DNA of 64,000 nucleotides from Chryseobacterium sp. (GCF_008831505.1 NZ_CP044507.1:2046001-2110000), one strand, 5' to 3'; shown: positions 15,618 through 25,108, numbered from the stretch's first letter. The notes: generated from the sequence alone by a model not told the origin. Program-made: numbers and translations.

Positions 15618-17351
15618 TTACCTCCGGACGCGCTTCGGCTTTTTGGCTTCCTCAGCCGCACGGGCACGGTCAATTTCGGCCTGTGCCGCATCAAAAAGTG
15701 GGTTGTCTTCGGTATATTGGACTTCTTCATAATTGGGCGTGTCCACAAAAATGTCCTGCCACTTTAGCAGGCGGTCTTTGGTATTCCAGTTGAAACCCTG
15801 CAGAAACCTCATCTCGTTGGAGATCTTGCTCATGGGATAAATGTCTGTTAAAGCACCAATATTGCAGGAAATGATCTGTACTCTGCGCTCTTCAAAAAGG
15901 GCTTCGATGATGCCACAGGTAGAAAGTGCTACACCGATCCTTTCGGTTTCACGCGTTTTCTCATTTTCATCGTCGGCATAAGTGACGGCCTGCGCATTAC
16001 CGATGACATTGGCCAGATTCACCTCATTTTCCTTATAGTAAACGGTCATCAGCTTACCTTTCACCTGGTTGAATTCGTCTTTTAGGTTCAGTGAATCGGC
16101 TTTACTGATGGCAAAAGCGTTTCCAATGACCTTCAGCGAGTCGATGTACTCATTTTCAGTATCGAAATAGGCTTCAATCTTATCGCCGGACACCTGTTTG
16201 GCACCGCTCCAGGCAATTGGGCTGCCCGCGAGGTGCAGCACGCCATCGGTTTCATTGAAACTTAAAGAATCTGACCGGGACTGTATATTGGATTTGAAAA
16301 ACCTTGCCTGGCGGTACGCCCGCAGGAAACTCTTCTTTATATTCATTGAGTCCATTTTCTGGTAGGCCAGAATACGGTTTGCCGAAAAGTAAATAGAGTC
16401 TTTCTCCAGGATTTTCACAGCGTAAGCTTTTTCCGTGACCATGGCCGAATCGATTTTCTCATAAATGTCGCCATAACCACCTTTTATATAGCGGCGTTCC
16501 TGTGGGTCGTTAAGGGTAACATTTCCGGTTGCGGTACCAAAACCTGTGATTTGGTTGTAGTACATCTTGTCGCCAACAAGGGTTTTGTTGTTATAGTAAA
16601 TCGTGGAGTTTTTGTTGAGCCAAACTTCCTTTGTGTTCTGGTTATAGGTGCCGCTCTCGGTGTACACCCTGTTGGACGGGTTATCCCTGTTGATGATGGT
16701 TGTAGGACCGTTGAAAGTAGCGACATTGGTATTCTGGTTCTGCACGATATTGGTGCCGTCCACGATATACTGGTTGTTTTCAATCTTTACATTACCTGTA
16801 AAGTCGATGAGTTTTGTAGCGATATTATAGGTAGCTGATTTAGCATACATAATTCCCTGACCGTCCGTGATGGTACCACCGGTATTGAAATAGGCTTTAT
16901 TGGAAATCCTGTCATAATAAAGGGTTTCCGTACGGATGGTCTGTTTGGGATCAGTAAGGACCACATCCTTTTTGGCGATACCGCGCTGCGTATTGCCGTC
17001 GTATTCCATTTCCTGGGCAGTAATTACAGAACCGTCGGCATTGCGGAGCTTTACATTTCCCACTGCTTTTACAAAATTCTCCTTTTCATACCAGATCACG
17101 AAAGTGGAGGTCACAACAGATCCCTGATGATCAAACTGTACATTACCTTCAAAGAAAGTATTACCGTTAAATTTGGCGGGATCTTTTTTAACAAAATCGG
17201 CGTGAACAAGCTTTACCTTCTCCCCCTGCTTTTGCTGGGCCTGCTGCTGACTGAAAAAGGGATCCTTTACAAGAGGATCCGTAGGTCTGGTGGTAATTTG
17301 CGCCAGAAGCTGCACAGAGGCAAAGAGAAAAACAGCAAAATATTTCTTCAT
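15618..17351 (-). CDS. OstA-like protein (LptA/LptD N-terminal-type beta-jelly-roll repeats)
   Basis: 577-aa exported protein: signal peptide 'MKKYFAVFLFASVQLLAQ' then several OstA-like beta repeats. These include 'VHADFVKKDPAKFNGNTFFEGNVQFDHQGSVVTS', 'AVGNVKLRNADGSVITAQEMEYDGN' and 'ATGNVTLNDPQERRYIKGGYGD' (family blocks at about 45-80, 92-116 and 265-287). E. coli LptA is about 185 aa; the Bacteroidetes protein is long and probably forms the periplasmic LPS bridge. It is translationally coupled to the upstream fur-type gene (TGATG overlap; the earlier TTG at 17354 is less likely). Confidence 0.85.
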   Translation of the reverse strand: MKKYFAVFLFASVQLLAQITTRPTDPLVKDPFFSQQQAQQKQGEKVKLVHADFVKKDPAKFNGNTFFEGNVQFDHQGSVVTSTFVIWYEKENFVKAVGNVKLRNADGSVITAQEMEYDGNTQRGIAKKDVVLTDPKQTIRTETLYYDRISNKAYFNTGGTITDGQGIMYAKSATYNIATKLIDFTGNVKIENNQYIVDGTNIVQNQNTNVATFNGPTTIINRDNPSNRVYTESGTYNQNTKEVWLNKNSTIYYNNKTLVGDKMYYNQITGFGTATGNVTLNDPQERRYIKGGYGDIYEKIDSAMVTEKAYAVKILEKDSIYFSANRILAYQKMDSMNIKKSFLRAYRQARFFKSNIQSRSDSLSFNETDGVLHLAGSPIAWSGAKQVSGDKIEAYFDTENEYIDSLKVIGNAFAISKADSLNLKDEFNQVKGKLMTVYYKENEVNLANVIGNAQAVTYADDENEKTRETERIGVALSTCGIIEALFEERRVQIISCNIGALTDIYPMSKISNEMRFLQGFNWNTKDRLLKWQDIFVDTPNYEEVQYTEDNPLFDAAQAEIDRARAAEEAKKPKRVRR

Positions 17352-17824
17352 CAATCTTTTTTGGTGCCGTAGAAGTAAAGCGAGTGAGAATCAATATTTA
17401 CACCAAATGCCTCCTCAATGGACTGCTTGATTCCCTGGATCCTGGGATCGCAGAACTCAATGATTTCGGCAATCTCCTTATCAGAGTCGCGCTTGTAGAT
17501 AACGAGGTGATCGTGCTGCTTATCAAAATAGGATTTCTCGTAGGAGGAAGTGCTCAGGGTTTTTTCGCCAAACTGGTGCTTGCGTATGAGACCGGCATCC
17601 AGAAAAATCTCTATAGTATTGTAAATCGTGGCTTTGGATACGTGATACTTCTTCTGCATCATCAGCAGATACAGATCATCGACATTGAAATGATGGTCCA
17701 GGGTATAGATTTCCTCCAGAATGGTGTAACGTTCCGGCGTATTCCGGAAACCCTTTTCCTGAAGGTACTGCCTAAGTACATCTTTAATCTGTTCTACATT
17801 CTTTTCTTTCTGTACGGAATCCAT
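17351..17824 (-). CDS. Fur family transcriptional regulator
   Basis: 157 aa from the ATG at 17824. Winged-helix domain: 'GFRNTPERYTILEEIYTLDHHFNVDDLYLLM' and 'VSKATIYNTIEIFLDAGLIRK' (recognition helix). The dimerisation/metal part has 'KQHDHLVIYKRD' and 'EIIEFCDPRI'. The usual Fur Cys-x-x-Cys zinc pair is absent. The metal or signal is unknown. The frame extends to an ATG at 17849-17851, but a TAAATTTG -7 box (17840-17847) overlaps those first codons, favouring 17824. Its stop overlaps the OstA-like start, so it may control envelope genes. Confidence 0.88.
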   Translation of the reverse strand: MDSVQKEKNVEQIKDVLRQYLQEKGFRNTPERYTILEEIYTLDHHFNVDDLYLLMMQKKYHVSKATIYNTIEIFLDAGLIRKHQFGEKTLSTSSYEKSYFDKQHDHLVIYKRDSDKEIAEIIEFCDPRIQGIKQSIEEAFGVNIDSHSLYFYGTKKD

Positions 17825-17893
17825 TGCTGCTGTTTGCTGCAAATTTATCATTTTTTTCTTTGACTCTGAAAAACAGTGTGGAAGCGTAGGCTA

Positions 17894-19885
17894 TCAGCCT
17901 TCGGACCTTTTAAATTCTACCTGCTGAATTTTCTTCACGATAATATCCTGGTCCAGGAGAGGCGCCGACTCTACGACCACATTATGCGGGGAAACTCCCC
18001 ACGTCTTGAAATCGTCGCTGCCAATATATTTTACGAAGTTGTAGATATTGAGGGTGATTTTTTCTTTGATCGTAAGCAAGGTATCATTAATGTAAGTATT
18101 GTCGATGATCACATACTTAAGGTCGGGCGGAATATTATGTGCCCGCAGCGAAGGATGGCTGCTTCGGGACGGGATCACACCTTCTTCCATGAGGTCTTTC
18201 AGCACATCATCGAAATAGTCATTGATCCTGCGGTCAACCTTGAAACCCAGCATGAAGTTCACCCTGTAAATGGTGCCTGCTACAATTTCCTCCACCGAGT
18301 ATTTAAAGGTGAAAGGATCTTCCTGATTTACGATATTGAGGATAAAGTAATGGTCTGCACGTTTAGGCTGTCGGCGAAGGATGGAATAAATGATTTTTGC
18401 CTCTATCTCATTTTCACGTTTCGCACGGCTCAGATAGGCCAGGTTGGTAGCATATTTAGGGATAGTCTCATCAAGTTTCATTTCCTTGATAATCGGGACA
18501 TATTTGTCAAAACTTACAAATTTTATGAAGTTGTTCTTGATGCGGCGGCCATTGTACCAGGCATACATGCAAACGCCGATGAATCCACCAAGTACTATTG
18601 TCAGCCAGCCGCCTTCAAAAAACTTAATGACATTCGCACTGAAAAAACCAAGTTCAATGAACAGGTAAGTTCCGCCGAAAAGCAACATAAGTAAAGGATG
18701 TACTCGTCTCCGCCTCAACCAGAACAGCAGCAGTACGGTGGTCATCAGCATGGTTATGGTGATGGTAAGGCCGTAGGCAGCTTCCATTTTCCCGGACTCC
18801 TGAAAATAGAGTACCACAATGATGCACATAAGTAGCAGACCCCAGTTAATGCGTGGAATGTACATTTGACCTTTCACACCAGATGGATAATCAATCTTTT
18901 GGTTAGGCCAGAAATTAATCGACATGGCCTCGGTAAACATGGTAAAGGAACCTGTAATTACTGCCTGACTTGCAATAATTGCAGCGGCCGACGCCAGAAC
19001 CACACCCGGAAGGATAAGGTATTCCGGCATGATTGCGAAAAAAGGATTGAGGCCTTTTGCCTGAACGGTATCAATATTGTCCAGCAGCCAGGCACCCTGT
19101 CCCAAATAATTCAGAATAAGCATCAGCTTTACGAAGATCCAGCTTACTCGGATGTTCTTTATTCCACAGTGACCAAGGTCTGAATAAAGTGCTTCAGCTC
19201 CTGTAGTACAAAGAAAGACGGCACCCAAAATAATAATCGCACTGGGTGAGTGTGTGATAAGCTGATAGCCATAATACGGATTAAATGATTTGAATATTTC
19301 AATGTGATCCGAGATGTGGAGCGAACCAAAAATGCCCAGTGCCAGGAACCAGATCACCATCACCGGGCCAAAGAATTTACCTATGAAACTCGTGCCGAAT
19401 TGCTGCACCACGAAAATGACGAGCAGGATTCCACACGTGATGAAGACTACAGGTGTTTCGGGATTATAGATCTTGAGCCCTTCTATGGCCGACATTACGG
19501 TGAGCGAAGGTGTCATTACACTGTCGGCCACAAGTGTGGCACCGCCTATAATGGCAATGAGGTACAACCAGCGCTTCCGGAATTTTTTAACAAGAGAATA
19601 GAGCGCCAGGATTCCTCCTTCACCCTTATTATCTGCTCTTAGTGCAATAATCACATATTTCAGCGTTGTCTGCAGTGTGAGGGTCCAGATGATGCAGGAC
19701 AGTGCGCCTTCTATGTATTCATCCAAAGGAAGCGTGGCCGAATCCTCGCGCGCACCCACTATGGCTTTCATCACATACAGCGGAGATGTTCCGATATCGC
19801 CAAAAACGATACCCAGAGAAACCAAAACTCCCATAAATGAGAGTTTCTTAAGATCAAAATGATGACCACCGTTTAATGCATCCAT
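17894..19885 (-). CDS. kup: KUP family potassium uptake protein
   Basis: Inner-membrane K+/H+ symporter. 663 aa with about 12 hydrophobic segments in the first 430 residues and a soluble C-terminal domain, as usual for the family. The N-terminus has the signature 'GVLVSLGIVFGDIGTSPLYV' (about residues 19-38), and 'GEGGILALYSLV' and 'TTGAEALYSDLGHCG' are also diagnostic. A TACCTTTG box (19903-19910) lies 17 nt upstream of the ATG. It is monocistronic or weakly linked to the fur-type gene upstream. Confidence 0.95.
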   Translation of the reverse strand: MDALNGGHHFDLKKLSFMGVLVSLGIVFGDIGTSPLYVMKAIVGAREDSATLPLDEYIEGALSCIIWTLTLQTTLKYVIIALRADNKGEGGILALYSLVKKFRKRWLYLIAIIGGATLVADSVMTPSLTVMSAIEGLKIYNPETPVVFITCGILLVIFVVQQFGTSFIGKFFGPVMVIWFLALGIFGSLHISDHIEIFKSFNPYYGYQLITHSPSAIIILGAVFLCTTGAEALYSDLGHCGIKNIRVSWIFVKLMLILNYLGQGAWLLDNIDTVQAKGLNPFFAIMPEYLILPGVVLASAAAIIASQAVITGSFTMFTEAMSINFWPNQKIDYPSGVKGQMYIPRINWGLLLMCIIVVLYFQESGKMEAAYGLTITITMLMTTVLLLFWLRRRRVHPLLMLLFGGTYLFIELGFFSANVIKFFEGGWLTIVLGGFIGVCMYAWYNGRRIKNNFIKFVSFDKYVPIIKEMKLDETIPKYATNLAYLSRAKRENEIEAKIIYSILRRQPKRADHYFILNIVNQEDPFTFKYSVEEIVAGTIYRVNFMLGFKVDRRINDYFDDVLKDLMEEGVIPSRSSHPSLRAHNIPPDLKYVIIDNTYINDTLLTIKEKITLNIYNFVKYIGSDDFKTWGVSPHNVVVESAPLLDQDIIVKKIQQVEFKRSEG

Positions 19886-19902
19886 TTCAAAAAAAATATC
19901 GG

Positions 19903-19910
19903 CAAAGGTA
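19903..19910 (-). promoter_or_regulatory. -7 promoter box of kup
   Basis: TACCTTTG on the minus strand, an exact TAnnTTTG match 17 nt before the kup ATG. Confidence 0.45.
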
Positions 19911-19950
19911 TTCTATTTAACCGCCTGTTTTCATGACTATTTATAAATGA

Positions 19951-19974
19951 AAAAACTCCCTTTCGAGAGTTTTT
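19951..19974 (-). terminator. terminator after the pyruvate dehydrogenase E1 beta gene
   Basis: An 8-bp stem (AAAAACTC / GAGTTTTT, 19951-19958 and 19967-19974) with an 8-nt loop, giving a T-run on the minus strand 8 nt after the stop codon. Confidence 0.7.
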
Positions 19975-19981
19975 ATCTATT

Positions 19982-20965
19982 TTATGCCTTGATGTACATG
20001 GCTTTCTTAATTTCGGCTTTCACGGTTTCCAGTTTGGGGAACCATTCTGCAAAAAGTGCGGAAGAATAAGGGGCCGGTGCATCCGGAGTTGTTATTCTCT
20101 TGATGGGTGCATCCAGATAATCAAATGCTTTCTGTTGTACCATATAAGTAATCTCAGTAGCTACGGAACCAAATGGCCACGCTTCTTCCAAAATTACAAG
20201 ACGGTTGGTTTTTTTCACAGAGTTCAGGACTGTGTCATAATCCAGCGGACGAACCGTTCTAAGATCAATTACTTCAACTGAAATACCTTCTTTTTCCATG
20301 TCCTCGGCCGCCTGCATGGCCAGTTTCATAATTTTTCCAAACGACACAAGTGTGACATCACTGCCTTCTCTCTTAATATCGGCTTTTCCTATAGGCAGAT
20401 AATATTCCTCCTCAGGAATTTCCATTTTGTCGCCATACATCTGCTCGGACTCCATGAAGATTACAGGATCATTGTCCTGAATAGCAGATTTCAGAAGGCC
20501 TTTTGCGTCGTAAGGGTTGGACGGTACCACTACCTTAAGTCCGGGACAGTTGGCATACCACGACTCAAAAGCCTGGCTGTGCGTAGCTCCAAGCTGGCCG
20601 GCCGAGGCCGTAGGTCCGCGGAAGACGATAGGACAGTTCCACTGGCCACCACTCATCTGGCGTATCTTGGCTGCATTATTAATAATCTGATCAATACCTA
20701 CCATGGCAAAGTTGAAGGTCATGTATTCCACGATGGGGCGGTTACCGTTCATTGCGGCACCAACTGCAATACCTGTAAAACCGAGTTCTGCAATTGGAGT
20801 ATCAATTACCCTTTTAGCACCAAATTCATCAAGCATACCTTTGGAAGCCTTATAAGCTCCGTTGTATTCTGCCACCTCTTCACCCATCAAAAAAATGGAT
20901 TCGTCTTTACGCATTTCCTCGCTCATTGCCTGCGCAATCACTTCGCGGAAAGTATATTCTGCCAT
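19982..20965 (-). CDS. pdhB: pyruvate dehydrogenase E1 component, beta subunit
   Basis: Beta subunit of the alpha2beta2 thiamine-pyrophosphate E1 that decarboxylates pyruvate. 327 aa with 'FLMGEEVAEYNGAYKASKGMLDEFG', 'DTPIAELGFTGIAVGAAM' (Glu for TPP activation) and the C-terminal transketolase domain ('VEVIDLRTVRPLDYDTVL'). The branched-chain E1 is a weaker alternative. No alpha subunit, E2 or E3 gene is adjacent, so the complex is encoded at separate loci. A TAATTTTG box (20989-20996) lies 23 nt upstream. Confidence 0.92.
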   Translation of the reverse strand: MAEYTFREVIAQAMSEEMRKDESIFLMGEEVAEYNGAYKASKGMLDEFGAKRVIDTPIAELGFTGIAVGAAMNGNRPIVEYMTFNFAMVGIDQIINNAAKIRQMSGGQWNCPIVFRGPTASAGQLGATHSQAFESWYANCPGLKVVVPSNPYDAKGLLKSAIQDNDPVIFMESEQMYGDKMEIPEEEYYLPIGKADIKREGSDVTLVSFGKIMKLAMQAAEDMEKEGISVEVIDLRTVRPLDYDTVLNSVKKTNRLVILEEAWPFGSVATEITYMVQQKAFDYLDAPIKRITTPDAPAPYSSALFAEWFPKLETVKAEIKKAMYIKA

Positions 20966-20988
20966 AGTTGCTTTAATTTATTAGAGCA

Positions 20989-20996
20989 CAAAATTA
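20989..20996 (-). promoter_or_regulatory. -7 promoter box of pdhB
   Basis: TAATTTTG on the minus strand, exact TAnnTTTG; a TTG lies 24 bp further upstream, slightly longer than the usual spacing. Confidence 0.45.
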
Positions 20997-21021
20997 CTGA
21001 TTTTTTATTGAATCCTTAAAC

Positions 21022-21045
21022 AAAAAAACAGGGCACGGGCCCTGT
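21022..21045 (-). terminator. terminator after the DUF2147 gene
   Basis: A 7-bp perfect GC-rich stem (ACAGGGC / GCCCTGT, 21028-21034 and 21039-21045), loop ACGG, followed on the minus strand by a run of seven Ts. A strong intrinsic terminator. Confidence 0.85.
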
Positions 21046-21070
21046 ATGATTATTATATCGCAATAAGTGA

Positions 21071-21490
21071 TCAGTTTACTTTATGCCATGTCTGGGTTCT
21101 GCCAATAAGTGAAAAACCTACGTAGCCGCGCACATTCAGCTTATCGCCTTCCCTTTTAATGGTACATTTATAAGTCTTGCCACTTTTGGGATCCGTAATG
21201 GTTCCACCTGTAAATTCATTGCCGTCCTTATTCAGTCCGCGGATGATTTCGAGGCCAATTAGAGGTTTGTTCTTACGGTCGTCGGTACATTTCACACAGG
21301 TATTATTTTCGGGCTTGGCCAACAGCTGCACGATCTTACCTACGTACTGGCCTTTTGAATTCTTTGTAATCTCGACAATGGACTTGGCCTTGCCGGTTTC
21401 ATCGTCTATGGTTTTCCATTTACCTTCAATCTGTGCAAAAGAAAGGACACCCACGAATAGGGCGGCGAAAGCGAGAGCAAACTTTTTCAT
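21071..21490 (-). CDS. DUF2147 domain-containing exported protein
   Basis: 139 aa with a signal peptide (residues 1-19, '…GVLSFAQ') and one DUF2147 lipocalin-like domain: 'IEGKWKTIDDETGKAKSIVEI', 'YVGKIVQLL', 'GLEIIRGL' and the C-terminal 'LNVRGYVGFSLIGRTQTWHK' match the family. Two cysteines in 'NNTCVKCTDD' may form a disulfide. The function of the family is unknown. It is monocistronic with its own terminator. Confidence 0.88.
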   Translation of the reverse strand: MKKFALAFAALFVGVLSFAQIEGKWKTIDDETGKAKSIVEITKNSKGQYVGKIVQLLAKPENNTCVKCTDDRKNKPLIGLEIIRGLNKDGNEFTGGTITDPKSGKTYKCTIKREGDKLNVRGYVGFSLIGRTQTWHKVN

Positions 21491-21587
21491 ATTCTATAAG
21501 TATTTTTTGTATTGAGTTATCTTTTGATAAAAATAATCAAAAAATGTTAAGCTCCAACTTTTTTATTATTCTGTTCATATAAAAACC

Positions 21588-23516
21588 TTAGTTCAGCTTC
21601 CGGTTTATCACACGGTCCATATAATCCTGATACCAGGCCTTCACCAAAAGTTCACCGGCGGCAGTCTTACTGTTAGTTACCGTACCCTTCAGGTTGTGCT
21701 CAAGATTAAGGTCAGTAACATCGTAAATTCCCTCCACTTCCCTGCCGTTAAACCTGTAGATATAGTCATTGGTCATAATCTGGTTGTTCACCGCATCGGA
21801 ATTTACGATAAAGGGTTCGAACCGCTGCTCCGATACAAGGCTCCTGCCCCAGCTCCGGATTTTTCTGTTATATCCTATTAGATCGGCCAGTGTTGGGTAA
21901 ATATCCATCTGTTGTGCCAGCTCCATATTAACTCCTTTCAGCCTATATTCCGGATTGGGTGAGTAAAACAGGATAGGTACAGCAAAACGGTTCATCATTT
22001 TTTCGTACTCGGGATAATGAACTTTATTGGGATGGTCGCCGGTTATGACGAAGATGGTATTCTTAAACCAGGGCTTGTTTTTTACTGTATCGAAATATTT
22101 CCGGATCGCCATGTCCGTATACTGCATCGGGATGTGCATCTCTACGGAGCCGGGGCGGAACTTATCCTTATATTTTTCGGGAACAGTGAAAGGATGATGT
22201 GATGAAGCCGTGAACACTGTTGACATAAACGGCTGCGTCCTGCCTGTGTTATTGGCAAAATACTGTAGAAAGGGCTCGTCCCAGATCGCCCACATACCGT
22301 CAAAGTCCGCGTCGTTATTGTATTCGTTCTTGCCGAAATAATCCTTAAAACCCAATATACCGGCAAAACCCTGGAAACCCATGGAGCCATTGGGAGCACC
22401 GTGATAGAAAGAGGTATTATAACCCAGTTCGTTGCACACAGAAACGATGCTCTGGATTTTCTGGTTGGAATATGGGGAGCTCGTAAATGCATCTGTAAGA
22501 CTTGGAATACCGGCGAGTATACTGCTCATCCCATGAATAGACTGACGCCCGTTTGCATAGGAATTCGGAAAAATAAGACTTCCGGCGGCCAGGCTGTCTA
22601 TAAAGGGTGTATATGAAACAAAGTCACTGATATTTTTATGCCTGTTAAAGGCGCCGGAATATTCCCTACCGAAAGACTCTACAATCAGTATCACGATATT
22701 AGGACGGTTGGTTACCTGCCGTGAATATTGCTTATAGGGATGAACATTTTGCTGAATAAAATCGTCATCAACAAACTTGACAACTTCGAAGTTATTGCTG
22801 CCCAGTGTCCGGAAGAACGAAAAAACACTGTTTAGCACGAGATTGGCCTGAACAGGATTTTTTACATGCCTGTTCGCATCTACCAGATTGATAGGGCGCG
22901 TGGAATGCCGGAAGTCGCCCCGAATACCACCCACTGCCAAAACCGCTGTGAGACATAATACGATAACGGACAGCAGGAAATAAGGAATCAGCTTCACAGG
23001 TTTGCGCACAGCGATCCTGACTTTACGGTACAGCCAAACCCAAAGTGCCATCAGTAATGCAAATAATACAAGTACAAAAGGATTCTGAAGTACAGAGACA
23101 AAAAACACCTTCATCAGGTTGGTCTCATGCTGCGCCACATGCATGGCCGCGGTGGTTAGCCTTGCCTGACTGAAACGGTAATAAATAAAATCGCCGAAAT
23201 TCATTCCGTAAGCAATTCCATTGGTAATAAAATATACCCAGAACAGCATTTTCTGATAGTAAACTTTGGTATTAATTACCAGCGGAAAAAGGCTCAGCAG
23301 GATAAACAGTGCATTTACGTACAGAATAGCTGTGGTATCGAAAGCAAAACCTCGGTAAGCAATATTAAGATAATCATAAAAACTGTCTACTTTAATAAGA
23401 TCCTTGTTATAAAACCAGAAAAGCACGCGTGCCACCTGATAAAAGAAATACACGAGCAGCAGCCTGTAAGCCAGTACCAGCACTTCCCCGGACCTGAATT
23501 CCCTGAAAAATTTCAT
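21588..23516 (-). CDS. LTA synthase-like membrane sulfatase/phosphoglycerol transferase
   Basis: 642 aa. Five hydrophobic segments lie at about residues 12-35, 62-80, 88-108, 145-163 and 178-197. A periplasmic alkaline-phosphatase-fold domain follows, from 'NIVILIVESFGREYSGAF' (273-290, first metal-ligand Glu) through the likely nucleophile Ser326 ('RQSIHGMSS') to 'TIFVITGDHPNK' (late Asp/His ligands). Gram-positive LtaS builds lipoteichoic acid; in a Gram-negative this type probably moves phosphoglycerol or phosphoethanolamine onto envelope glycans, which is inference. It is divergent from pssA. A TAAATTTG box (23522-23529) lies 5 nt before the ATG. Confidence 0.85.
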   Translation of the reverse strand: MKFFREFRSGEVLVLAYRLLLVYFFYQVARVLFWFYNKDLIKVDSFYDYLNIAYRGFAFDTTAILYVNALFILLSLFPLVINTKVYYQKMLFWVYFITNGIAYGMNFGDFIYYRFSQARLTTAAMHVAQHETNLMKVFFVSVLQNPFVLVLFALLMALWVWLYRKVRIAVRKPVKLIPYFLLSVIVLCLTAVLAVGGIRGDFRHSTRPINLVDANRHVKNPVQANLVLNSVFSFFRTLGSNNFEVVKFVDDDFIQQNVHPYKQYSRQVTNRPNIVILIVESFGREYSGAFNRHKNISDFVSYTPFIDSLAAGSLIFPNSYANGRQSIHGMSSILAGIPSLTDAFTSSPYSNQKIQSIVSVCNELGYNTSFYHGAPNGSMGFQGFAGILGFKDYFGKNEYNNDADFDGMWAIWDEPFLQYFANNTGRTQPFMSTVFTASSHHPFTVPEKYKDKFRPGSVEMHIPMQYTDMAIRKYFDTVKNKPWFKNTIFVITGDHPNKVHYPEYEKMMNRFAVPILFYSPNPEYRLKGVNMELAQQMDIYPTLADLIGYNRKIRSWGRSLVSEQRFEPFIVNSDAVNNQIMTNDYIYRFNGREVEGIYDVTDLNLEHNLKGTVTNSKTAAGELLVKAWYQDYMDRVINRKLN

Positions 23517-23595
23517 AGCGGCAAATTTACATTAAATTAACATTCAAGACAGACTGCAAATCGCGGGGAAAAAGAACGCAACCGGATAAAAAGCT

Positions 23596-23603
23596 TATTT
23601 TTG
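23596..23603 (+). promoter_or_regulatory. -7 promoter box of the pssA operon
   Basis: TATTTTTG on the plus strand, exact TAnnTTTG, 5 nt before the pssA ATG, implying a very short leader. No consensus -33 box is seen. Confidence 0.45.
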
Positions 23604-23608
23604 CGGAT

Positions 23609-24322
23609 ATGAGTTTTCTAAGAACAAACCTGGCTAACATATTTACGCTTGGGAATCTTTTTTCGGGTTCCATAGGAGTAATCCAGTTGCTGGAAGGTAA
23701 TTACGGTAATGCGGCGGTCTGCATCATCATCAGCCTTTTACTTGATTTTTTCGACGGCTTCATTGCCAGGCTCACGAAGACGGCCTCCAATTTGGGTGGC
23801 CAGCTGGACAGCCTTGCGGATATGGTGAGCTTCGGGTTCCTCCCGGGTGTGGTGATGTACAAAGCACTGGAATCTTTTGGCTACGATTTTATGGGGCTGA
23901 TGCTGCCGTTTGAAATTAAGTATCTGGCTTTCTTCATCACTGTCTTCTCCTGCCTGCGCCTGGCTATTTTCAATATTGATGATGAGCAGAAATATTATTT
24001 CAAAGGACTTAACACACCCTCCAACACGGTACTGATCCTGGGACTTTATTATGCCAATATGGAAAATGGCAGTTTCAGTTTTCTTTTTGAAAACCCAATG
24101 CTGCTTCTGCTCCTCACCGCACTTTCATCGTGGCTGCTTGTGAGTCCGCTGAAGATGATTGCCATGAAGTTTAAATCGATGAAACCGGCAGACAATTATC
24201 CCAAGATCGCATTACTCATTGGGGGGATTCTGCTGCTTGCGGTATTTGGAACCGTGGGTATTCCGCTGGCGGTAGTATATTATATGGTGATATCCCTTAT
24301 ATTTCAGAAACAGCTTAGATAA
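23609..24322 (+). CDS. pssA: CDP-alcohol phosphatidyltransferase (phosphatidylserine synthase)
   Basis: Joins serine to CDP-diacylglycerol in the inner membrane, on the route to phosphatidylethanolamine. 237 aa with about six to eight hydrophobic segments. The catalytic motif D46-xx-D49-G-xx-A-R-x8-G-xxx-D67-xxx-D71 is complete. The opening 'NIFTLGNLFSGSIGV' is typical of PssA rather than PgsA. It heads a plus-strand run with an exonuclease, DUF2007 and FAH-family genes at 4-17 bp spacing. Confidence 0.9.
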   Translation: MSFLRTNLANIFTLGNLFSGSIGVIQLLEGNYGNAAVCIIISLLLDFFDGFIARLTKTASNLGGQLDSLADMVSFGFLPGVVMYKALESFGYDFMGLMLPFEIKYLAFFITVFSCLRLAIFNIDDEQKYYFKGLNTPSNTVLILGLYYANMENGSFSFLFENPMLLLLLTALSSWLLVSPLKMIAMKFKSMKPADNYPKIALLIGGILLLAVFGTVGIPLAVVYYMVISLIFQKQLR

Positions 24323-24339
24323 ACTCAAACTCCCTGACA

Positions 24340-25104
24340 ATGAATTTAAAACTATATAAACCGCTCTGTATCTTTGATCTGGAAACTACAGGAACCAATG
24401 TAGCGAAAGACCGGATTGTAGAGATCAGCATACTGAAAGTTTATCCCGATGCTTCACGCGAAAGCCGGACATGGCTCGTGAATCCGGGTATGTACATTCC
24501 GAAAGAATCTACAGCCGTACATGGAATCAGCGATGAAGATGTAAAGGATTCGCCGAAATTTGAGGAAATTTCCGCAAAAGTAATGGAAATGATAACGGGT
24601 TGCGACCTGGGCGGGTTTAATTCCAACAGGTTTGACGTTCCGCTGCTGGCGGAAGAACTGTTGAGGGCAGGAATTGATTTTGACCTGAATAAATTCAAGC
24701 TGGTGGACGCCCAAACCATCTTTCACAAAATGGAACCCAGAAACCTTACAGCAGCCTATAAGTTTTACTGCCGCAAGGAACTTACCAACGCACACTCGGC
24801 GGAGGCTGATGTACTTGCAACCTTTGAGGTACTGGACGCACAGGTAGCACATTATGAGGAACTGCCGAATGAAATTGCCGGACTCAGTGAGTTTTCACAT
24901 CATTCGAGGTTTGCAGACCTGGCCGGCTTCATTGCATTTGATGACGATGCGAAAGAAATTTTCACCTTCGGGAAGTACAAAGGTCAGCGGGTGAAAGATG
25001 TTTTCCAGAAAGACCTGGGCTATTACGGCTGGATACAGAATGCCGACTTCCCGCTGTACACCAAAAAAGTACTGACCGGCATCCAACTCCGAAGCAAATT
25101 CTAG
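24340..25104 (+). CDS. DEDDh 3'-5' exonuclease (DnaQ/ExoX-like)
   Basis: 254 aa. Exonuclease domain with Asp13/Glu15 in 'CIFDLETTGT', the second Asp in 'NSNRFDVPLLAEELL' and the His/Asp of 'NAHSAEADVLAT' (about residues 148-159): a complete DEDDh set. The C-terminal 70 residues have 'FTFGKYKGQRVKDVFQKD', the DUF3820-type ExoX-associated module that may bind DNA. Probably involved in repair or in degrading single-stranded ends. It lies 17 bp after pssA. Confidence 0.87.
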   Translation: MNLKLYKPLCIFDLETTGTNVAKDRIVEISILKVYPDASRESRTWLVNPGMYIPKESTAVHGISDEDVKDSPKFEEISAKVMEMITGCDLGGFNSNRFDVPLLAEELLRAGIDFDLNKFKLVDAQTIFHKMEPRNLTAAYKFYCRKELTNAHSAEADVLATFEVLDAQVAHYEELPNEIAGLSEFSHHSRFADLAGFIAFDDDAKEIFTFGKYKGQRVKDVFQKDLGYYGWIQNADFPLYTKKVLTGIQLRSKF

Positions 25105-25108
25105 AAGT

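Noticed and set aside
17876-18694. 272-codon plus-strand frame opposite kup
   Set aside because: It lies wholly antisense to a well-conserved kup gene and shows no domain, signal or promoter.
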